DNA of 64,000 nucleotides from Takakia lepidozioides (taxonomy: Eukaryota; Streptophyta; Takakiopsida; Takakiales; Takakiaceae): positions 93,166,756-93,230,755 of the forward strand of contig CM060731.1 in NCBI GenBank assembly GCA_030704615.1, read 5' to 3'. Under the pieces are notes generated by a model, which worked only from the letters and a program-made list of their open reading frames with translations, was not told where the DNA came from and ran no database searches. Made by a program: the position numbers and the translations under genes. Positions 58,601 to 64,000 of this stretch are shown here, in pieces. Position 1 is the stretch's first letter. Each line of letters begins with the position of its first letter.

Positions 58601-61600
58601 ACCTGCCAACCATACAAGCCAATTCCATTCAAAATTAAAAATGTCAGAGAAGGTGCATGCAACCTCATTGCTTACTTTTTCCTTTCTCTTTCTTGCAGTG
58701 GGGAAATACCCCAGAATAAAGTCTCCTCTCTCTCTATCGTTTACGCTCTCTGGCATTCTGTGGACGTAATAATTTTCGATCTTGTTTCTCTCTCTGTGTG
58801 CGTCAGGACGCCAAAAGACTATCCAAAACTACATGATTAACTGCCACAGAAGTATTGAAAATTCCATAAACCTGTGACTGGCAGACTGGCCACATGAAAA
58901 TGCAATACATATAAGGTCAAACCATGTACCAAAGCAAGTGCCTCAAAGAGAACTGCATGGGAGGCATTGTTTTTGTTGACATTCTTCACAACGTCTGTCC
59001 CCATCAAAATGCGCTGCAGAACCTGCAAATACCATGTACCAAATTTGAGTGAGGTATGAGAGACAACAGGATGTACAATGCGGATTTATTATGAGAATTC
59101 CTGCAACACTAGGAGAGAGAGCCGAAATTCTAATTTGGTAGATATTTAGCCTCAGACTCCTGCTTATGCCTTTTAAGCTATCAAAGCTAACCAACTCATG
59201 ATCTAGCTAGTCCAGACAGGGTTTCTCCTTCACTTACACCCCAACTTATCAAACAAATAAGCAATCCCATGCCCACTTCACTGATTTATTTACTCCATTG
59301 GACAACAACACAATGGGTCCTGAAGAGAGCTGCAACTTGGAAGTGCTAACAACCCCATACCGCTTCATACGGCTTTTCGACAACAGGCTAACCAGCTGTA
59401 AACTAACCTCAAACAAAGACCTCCTGAGGCCAGGGTCCTCAATTGCAGGAAAGTATTGTAGGACCCGCATTGTCTTGACCTGATTATTCAGGAAACCACA
59501 GGGAATGAGCAGTGTCAAGACATTCCTTATACAATCATATCAGTGCACTCTGAACTGATGACATATTTCTTTGAATGTTTTGTAACTTGCATAATCTAGG
59601 AAAACTAAATATATATTCAAGCAAAATTTGATCCTTTAAAGATGGTTTAACCACCTTCATAAACCCATAGCATTGAAAGAAAAGTTTTTACATCCATGAT
59701 AACCCAAAGGGTCTGTAGAACCACAAGAGGAAAACCCACATTATCTGAAAGAGACTTGGTCACATATTACTTTGACATCCACCTTCAGACCCTCTTTAAC
59801 TGCTCAAAAGATTACCTGCAACCAAGGAGACGGGATGCCATAATACGTGTACTCCTGGGGAATATCTTGGCTCCTAGTGAGCCGCTCCAATGTGCGAACA
59901 CACTTGGGAACACAATTCCAGTAACCCTCGGGGGTGTTGGCAACAAGTGACACCAATAAACTCATGACAGCTGTCAGCACCCCAATGTCTCTTTCATCCA
60001 ATAACTGAACCATGCGTTCTGACCTGTTGCCCAACCCCCTTTAATGATATCTTTTTTTTATCTTCTCTCACTTAGCAAAGGCAATAGATGCCACCAAACC
60101 ATTTTGGAGTTGTTACAAAAGAACCCACCGATGAGCCCCTTGAAACGTTGCATTTGGGATCCTAATCAGGAGGAGCAAACAGGAGCAAATGGAAAGTAAG
60201 AGCAAAGTGAAGAGACAACTCTTTGGCAGCATACTGGCAACTTTGGTAGTAGAACAGCGAAAAGGTGCCAAGCATATAGGTAAATGCAATCCAAATAGGC
60301 CCAGAAAGCCCCAGAAGGGCAACTCCAAAGCGAACAAATATAAGTGCAATTTGCAGACAACACTGCTAACTGACTGGCCCAAACTCAAAACACCTGTCTA
60401 TCCTGCCCTTCTTCCAGCCCACAATAGTGAGGGTAAAAATGTCACAAGCTCAAGGTGTCTCACCAGCCATCGATGTTGACCACGTCAGGATTCTTGCGAT
60501 AAAGTCGAAGCAAGCATAGCGCTGCCTTCTTGCGAACAATTGGTCTGCAACTACTTGACAGCTGCCCCATCACCAGTCCTGAAACCCAGTCAAATCTCAT
60601 CCTTTCCCAAACCCCTGCATTTCTAAACCTCTGTACCCCTCCTCCCTCCCTGCCAAACCCTTCTCCCTCTCCCACCTTACAGCATCTTGGTAAAGAACCA
60701 CCCCCCAATCAGGGGTAGCACTTGTAAAACACAAAATCCATCTCCCACAGCTGCTAATGACAACATAGAACCACAACCTAATTAGACATACGGCAGCCTG
60801 AAACAAAATCCCACCCCAAACTTCAGTACACCTCAAGTTTACTGACCCTTACCAGCAATTTTTGCACATCTGGAGCCAAAGACTCAGAAAACTCCCTACC
60901 GCCAACATTTCCCACCTAGCCACCCAAACAACCCCCCTCTTTAGAGAAAGCCAAGTAAGCAACACCTTACAAACATGTCTGAAACCAGGAGACGGAGACT
61001 ACCAGAAGCTATCTGTGTTCTTGAGCTGTGTACAGTCAACAATTGTGTCAGCCCGAACACACTTCTGGCTGAAGTGCAAAGGACTAAGTTGCATGGATAC
61101 AAGGGACAAACAGCAGCTGGCTAGCTGCCACCCTATATCTCTTGCACGAACCATCAGTGGGAGTGGCGCCACTTTTCACCTATTTCCCCTTCCTTTTATT
61201 GCAAACCTGGTAGTTATTAGGGACTGAACTGGCAAGATGGATAGCTCTACAACCCACCCTACGCTAATCTCTCTGGTCCCTCAAAGCTTTCAAATAAGAC
61301 AAGGACAGGGGCAGCTGCTAAAATACAAGAACCCACTTAGCCCCAGACACTGTTTTTCTAACCAACAATCGTACTTGCAATCACCTGTGTCCTACTGGCA
61401 CTGGCAAGATGGACACGATGGTCAATAGTTGCTAGAGAGATGCATGGACGCTTCAATGATCAACGAGACCCACGAGCTCCAGATTGGTCGAAGGGTCTAG
61501 CCACTAGGGAGGGGTGGTTTTGATGGCATGTCACTAAGACTCTTGGGAGTTCATAACCAGGGGCCAGACAATGTGAGGCCCTTCCAATGTACCAAGGTGC

Positions 61601-63686
61601 ACAAGTGGATCGCATCACAGAACCCCATTGATCGAATTATACAAGATTTTCAGTTTATCCTTAGATTAGCTTCTGCACCAGGTGCATTATTCCGTCCCAA
61701 GTTCCTCGTAGGTGTAGTGCCCCCAGTACCTAAAGCTCTTTTCCAGCTTACTCATACTAATTATGCACTTTCTGTTCTTTCACTGGAAATCTTAGCTTCA
61801 GAAGCTTGTAGGCTGCTGTTAGTACAGCAAAGTTTGATATTATCTCCATCGAGTTCTCATACTTCTTGTTAGGTCATAACAGTGGTTAATATCAGCGGCA
61901 AGCATGAGGACCTCATACAGGTCTGATGTCCATCCAAAGTGAGTCGACATCTAAACAACAATCTGGTCACTAGCCGACATCCTTATAGAAAACTTTGAAA
62001 ATATCATCCAGAACACCAAATCATTTGAAGGAAGAAGAACAAGAAAGAGGGGCAGGACTATACCATAGTTAAAGCGAGACATTGAAACGTCTCATTGTTG
62101 CCAATAATGTCATTGCGAACAGTGTTGATGACCAATCTCAAAAAGTCATGGTTCTCATTGAGCAGGCAAGATGTCACAATGTAGCCCACCTATTCACAAA
62201 GCCCCTGCATGTCTTAAACCCAATCTCCTCCCATTGCTGCTTTTCTGATTTCTGTTGTTCAAATAACAGCGACCATTTTTCCTCTCCCTAAATCTCCAAC
62301 TTCATCCTCATCCAAGATGTATGGTTTGCACATACCTGGAGGCAAGTTCCTGTATTTCCGTTTTCCTACTGGCAACTGGAAACTAGACCGCTAGTCATGC
62401 AAATATAGGGGGTGGCAACAAACACACTGTCATGACAGGCAGTAAGAAAGAACAAACCCAGAGAATCAGGGCACAGGTATATATACCTGCTTCTCTGCAT
62501 ACTTGGGAGCAGAAATGAGGGCCACAGTCTCCATGTGCCCAAAGTCAACATCATATCCAAGCATGTAAATGTACAACATCTTCCACACATACTTCTTCTT
62601 CTCATATGGTGTGAGGCCCTGCAATGCATGAGTCCACACCCAATGAAACCTAATGAGATGGATTTAGGTTTCTCAGTCATTCCCATCCTTTTGTCTGCTG
62701 CTGCAGTGATTTAGGTCCATCTCCAGCTGCAGGAATTCAGTATTCCACAATGGCGGGGGCTCCCATTCTGTTCTTCTCTTGCTGTCTTCCTCCGATTCTG
62801 CTGTGGCCCAACAGAGGTGGGATATTGGTCTATAAAACAAAAAAATCTTTCTTTCCCATTATCATCATAATTTGTAAGTTTCATCTGTTGGCAAGGTTCT
62901 GTAAACACGTCTAGTTTTTTCTGTATCCACGCTGTTTGTTTTATCACACCGTCACTTGTCCTGATATCCCCAATATGCACACCGTAATTGTTTTGACCAA
63001 ACCAGATGCCTCTTGCAAATCTTTACTCTCAACCATGTCTCTCTTTCTCGCCCCACCATGAGGGAATGGGATGGAAACAAGGGAGAAGATAGCAGGCACA
63101 GATATAAGGAGAGTGGACAGATGAGGCTGACGGTGTGCCACATGTTCCTGCTCAAAATGACACAGACAGTCGTCATTGACAACTGAATCTGAGCTCCAAA
63201 TAGGCTCCGAACTTGAATACAGAGGTATACTGCCCTATCTCTCCACGCCTATTCTTGCCCCAACCAGACCTATAACTTACCCTGCTCAGACACTTGAACA
63301 CCAATGCAGGTAATGTAGTGTCCGATGGTGATGACATCAGCTCATCACTCTCTGCAATCGTCCAGATCATCACTATGTGATCAAATCAAAGACAACGAAA
63401 TGTGGGACGTTGTCCCCCATTTCATTCAACACTGAGCTAGGGCGTGCACTTTGAAAATGGACGCTGCAAGTTTCCCGATGCTCCACAGACCACCACACCG
63501 CCCCCTCTCTACCTCAGCCCCGATAGAAACGTCCATTGCAGCACTCATACATACCCTCTCATTCTTAAAGCGGGTGCGAATGTTGGCCAACTCCTTATCG
63601 ACCCGGAGTCGCTCCTGCTCCTTGTTTTGGCAATTCCTCACATCGCTGATGAAGACAGACAGGCCCCTCATCCCTGACAGTGCCAT
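35150..63686 (-). CDS. AP-2 complex subunit alpha (alpha-adaptin), 27 exons
   Basis: Alpha-adaptin is a large subunit of the AP-2 clathrin adaptor; at the plasma membrane it binds phosphoinositides and cargo and recruits endocytic accessory proteins through its ear. I traced 27 exons (coordinates in the four block entries), all with GT and AG at the intron ends and compatible phases, totalling 3045 nt, that is 1014 residues plus stop, very close to the roughly 1010 residues of plant alpha-adaptins. Order: adaptin trunk (residues about 1-600), flexible hinge (about 601-741), beta-sandwich ear (about 742-852), platform (about 853-1014). No frameshift or stop was found. Start: [20 protein letters not shown] at 63,686; no in-frame ATG lies between it and 63,821. 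Introns are swollen by LINEs yet the coding sequence is clean, so the gene is probably functional. Confidence 0.95.
37765..37850 (+). mobile_element. Solo LINE 3' tail
   Basis: AACTGGG, GGCCACAAG and GTCTTATGAGTACATTCTC, the family's terminal words, followed by (CT)n, in AP-2 alpha intron 21. Confidence 0.7.
37874..38960 (+). mobile_element. LINE fragments with internal deletions
   Basis: A tail fragment (37,874-37,915) is followed by endonuclease sequence (37,930-38,290; recognisable [12 protein letters not shown]), then directly by RT sequence with the FADDF box (38,310-38,560) and a C-terminal piece with the cysteine cluster (38,590-38,960). The first RT half is missing. Frames are heavily broken. 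Confidence 0.7.
38963..40285 (+). mobile_element. LINE, truncated at the RT FADD box
   Basis: It starts at the ADDFAG region of RT and runs through the C-terminal domain ([19 protein letters not shown] near 39,880) to the family 3' end and a (CT)n tract at 40,260-40,283. Typical 5' truncation; many stops. Confidence 0.8.
40286..41689. other. AP-2 alpha intron 21, no gene recognised
   Basis: Only short ORFs without recognisable domains. The stretch separates two groups of LINE remnants. Confidence 0.4.
41690..41795 (+). mobile_element. Solo LINE 3' tail
   Basis: CCCAAACTGGGCATGGGGTC, GGCCACAAGGCTACGCC and CTCATGAGTACATTCTCTC: the last 90 bp of the family only. Confidence 0.75.
42144..45097 (-). 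CDS. AP-2 alpha exons 15-21 (end of trunk, hinge, ear)
   Basis: Exons: 44,991-45,097; 44,484-44,588; 44,247-44,367; 43,945-44,097; 43,000-43,269; 42,417-42,497; 42,144-42,308 (residues about 490-823). [13 protein letters not shown] and IQQ-like [16 protein letters not shown] with [11 protein letters not shown] close the trunk. Exons 18-19 are proline- and serine-rich hinge containing [17 protein letters not shown], matching the conserved plant hinge box. Exons 20-21 start the ear ([44 protein letters not shown]). The junction between exons 15 and 16 (AT|G, giving M where plants usually have S) is the least certain. Confidence 0.9.
45170..45490 (+). mobile_element. Fragment of a second LINE family (RT C-terminal side)
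   Basis: [14 protein letters not shown], then after a frameshift [18 protein letters not shown] and LQTEAIFWL, resembling the region downstream of the RT core in many LINEs. It differs from the dominant family of this gene. It lies in AP-2 alpha intron 14. Confidence 0.6.
46095..48170 (+). mobile_element. LINE, 5'-truncated older copy
   Basis: It starts inside the RT ([19 protein letters not shown]), includes FLD-type motif A as [12 protein letters not shown], the [15 protein letters not shown] box, CADDFAG (first residue changed from F), and the cysteine cluster [19 protein letters not shown] (about 47,770). Frames are interrupted by small indels. The flanks share TCTATCTTCTT (46,074 and 48,166), a likely target duplication. 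Confidence 0.85.
48801..49210 (+). repeat. Three 140-141 bp tandem repeats in LINE N-terminal ORF
   Basis: Units start at 48,811, 48,951 and 49,092 and each encodes [17 protein letters not shown] (third: RFGTLNG). The first unit is one base short, which breaks the frame. Such repeats in an ORF1-like region are not a standard LINE feature. Confidence 0.85.
49089..50105 (+). CDS. LINE AP-like endonuclease frame
   Basis: An open frame of 338 codons beginning in the repeat region. Endonuclease motifs: [45 protein letters not shown] and GTSDHFLVW, that is, the N, E, D/N, D and S-D-H residues expected for nicking the target DNA. It ends at a TAG (50,103-50,105) caused by a one-base loss compared with copy 2, so the RT is out of frame here. 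Confidence 0.85.
   Translation: MCAEPVRRVTERFGTLNGLPILKVYTRRAKSTHGVTVPPFQNGWPSRSNHKLRRRQTIHTQRAGLRLATFNFSGLTNQRKQLEVGQVLRTNDIHICAGQETWETSDKLVGDVIGYKWAGKMCTLKAASAKRGQKGVGFFVRDFLFDNCEIINKGLRYEHSIWLKLNLKGGMSTKDLFVGCVYMPTEGTLSADADKAFEDVKLDCASFLAKGQVVLLGDFNARVGKGIHQDDIIGPFGEDELNSNGRRLINCLEELQLLTLNNRTRGDQVQWTREKSQTGERSIVDYIIMDKILFPQCANVLIDRTDIGTSDHFLVWTEIKRCFPTTKRSVKRSFGSGA
50236..52856 (+). pseudogene. LINE reverse transcriptase, frame-broken (copy 1)
   Basis: The first part (50,236-51,255) holds [51 protein letters not shown] and motif [10 protein letters not shown]. Compared with the older copy, 10 bp then 6 bp are lost at 51,250-51,292, shifting the frame. The second part (51,300-52,856) holds [25 protein letters not shown] and the cysteine cluster [19 protein letters not shown]. 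The split within the catalytic domain should abolish activity. Confidence 0.85.
52886..53254. mobile_element. hAT-type MITE with perfect 8-bp TSD
   Basis: The element is 52,894-53,246 (353 bp). The left end is CAGTGTTGAGCGGATAT and the right end on the reverse strand CAGTGTTCGGCGGGTAT, 3 differences in 17. GTCTGAAC occurs exactly on both sides (52,886-52,893; 53,247-53,254). An 8-bp duplication and CAG(T/G)GTT ends are hAT signatures. The interior is rich in CCGGATATCC-like words in both orientations. No transposase. Confidence 0.9.
53308..54599 (-). CDS. AP-2 alpha exons 11-14 (trunk, middle)
   Basis: Exons: 54,518-54,599; 54,119-54,207; 53,747-53,852; 53,308-53,373 (residues about 375-489). 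Segments such as [39 protein letters not shown] and [18 protein letters not shown] match the alpha-adaptin trunk. Exon 11 starts with a single T that completes a serine codon split by intron 10, the intron carrying the younger LINE copy. Confidence 0.93.
54803..57801 (+). mobile_element. LINE, 5'-truncated copy 2
   Basis: It starts within the endonuclease (54,826) and runs to the family 3' end (57,786), nearly identical to 49,880-52,862. CTCTCTTCCTCTCT occurs at 54,803-54,816 and 57,788-57,801, a 14-bp target duplication expected from target-primed reverse transcription. It shares the RT deletions of copy 1 and has its own lesions: 16 bp lost at 55,936 between AAGAA words, and a TAG at 56,713. 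It lies in AP-2 alpha intron 10. Confidence 0.9.
57802..58164. other. AP-2 alpha intron 10, remaining part
   Basis: No gene, RNA or repeat recognised apart from CT-rich tracts. Confidence 0.4.
58165..63686 (-). CDS. AP-2 alpha exons 1-10 (trunk, N-terminal half)
   Basis: Exons: 63,555-63,686; 62,487-62,618; 62,064-62,189; 60,853-60,915; 60,464-60,561; 59,816-60,023; 59,408-59,479; 58,930-59,022; 58,501-58,602; 58,165-58,262. They encode residues 1 to about 375. Recognisable segments are [20 protein letters not shown] (exon 1, in the region that in animals helps bind membrane lipid), [19 protein letters not shown] (exon 2), [20 protein letters not shown] (exon 5), [14 protein letters not shown] (exon 6) and [13 protein letters not shown] (exon 8). 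These are helical-repeat sequences of the adaptin N domain. Intervening introns of 0.1-1.2 kb show no gene of their own. Confidence 0.93.
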
Positions 63687-64000
63687 CACCCCCTCCCTTC
63701 CCAAATGTGCCCGGATATATTGGCCCTGCGGCCTTTCGCCCCAAGTGAGCTCGCACGGCCCTAATGCCAGCGTGTCTAGTCCTTGTTTTGACAAAACTCT
63801 CACACTGCTCCCCTCAGACACTGGTTTCTCGTATTTTCGATACTTACTGCTCCACTCGCACCAGGGGTATAAGGGTTAGCACTTGTCACCTTTACCCCTC
63901 CCTTAGCCGTGGGTCAAAAGTATTATCCAACACCTATTCTAGTTAACCCAATACCTATTCGGGGTTCACACCAGGGTAGTAAATGGTACAGGTAAAGAAT
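63687..64000 (-). promoter_or_regulatory. AP-2 alpha 5' leader/upstream region
   Basis: The 45 codons before the ATG are open but contain no in-frame ATG, so they are probably 5' UTR. No clear TATA box on the minus strand was seen before the window ends. Confidence 0.35.

Noticed and set aside
2362-62366. Most short ORFs on the opposite strand of recognised coding regions
   Set aside because: They are mirror-frame shadows of AP-2 alpha exons, LINE, gypsy or CACTA coding sequence.

Overview
The window is nuclear DNA of a streptophyte, most likely a charophyte alga or another TE-rich early-diverging green lineage. A Chara-like source would fit, but the sequence does not prove it. The basis is one complete plant-type gene for the AP-2 clathrin adaptor alpha subunit, with 27 exons, GT-AG introns and a plant-style C-terminus, set among plant-type transposons (CACTA with DUF4218/DUF4216, MULEs with SWIM fingers, a chromodomain Ty3/gypsy element primed by a tRNA-Met-like site, hAT and pogo-like MITEs, LINEs). 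I saw no rRNA, tRNA or CRISPR.

Layout. 1-1.64 kb: 3' half of a MULE-like SWIM gene with one in-frame stop. 1.7-3.4 kb: foldback and direct repeats. 4.3-9.3 kb: a decayed CACTA element, a solo gypsy LTR and two diverged, head-to-head copies of an unidentified family; a 2.46 kb inversion (about 4.76-7.22 kb) explains why the TNP2 gene, the LTR and the unknown gene are each cut in two. 9.9-10.7 kb: pogo-like MITE with TA duplication. 11.2-13.7 kb: 5' part of an L1-type LINE on the minus strand. 14.7-17.8 kb: unidentified minus-strand ORFs. 17.9-18.7 kb: gypsy integrase fragment.

19.6-33.8 kb: a MuDR-like element. Its long inverted arms carry CCCTAA-like repeats, its decayed MULE transposase reads rightward (20.6-22.9 kb), and an apparently intact two-exon zinc-finger gene reads leftward (32.2-31.4 kb). 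Between the converging 3' ends lies an array of about 50-60 bp units built on a palindrome with a CACGTG-like core, whose units flip orientation at about 30.0 kb. A 6.46 kb gypsy chromovirus (23,176-29,633, TSD ACCCA) sits inside that array.

35.1-63.7 kb: the AP-2 alpha gene (minus strand), predicted 1014 residues. Its large introns hold many copies of one LINE family, almost all antisense to the gene, including two nearly identical copies sharing the same broken reverse transcriptase, plus a hAT MITE with a perfect 8-bp target duplication. Apart from AP-2 alpha and possibly the zinc-finger gene, nearly everything recognisable is mobile-element DNA.
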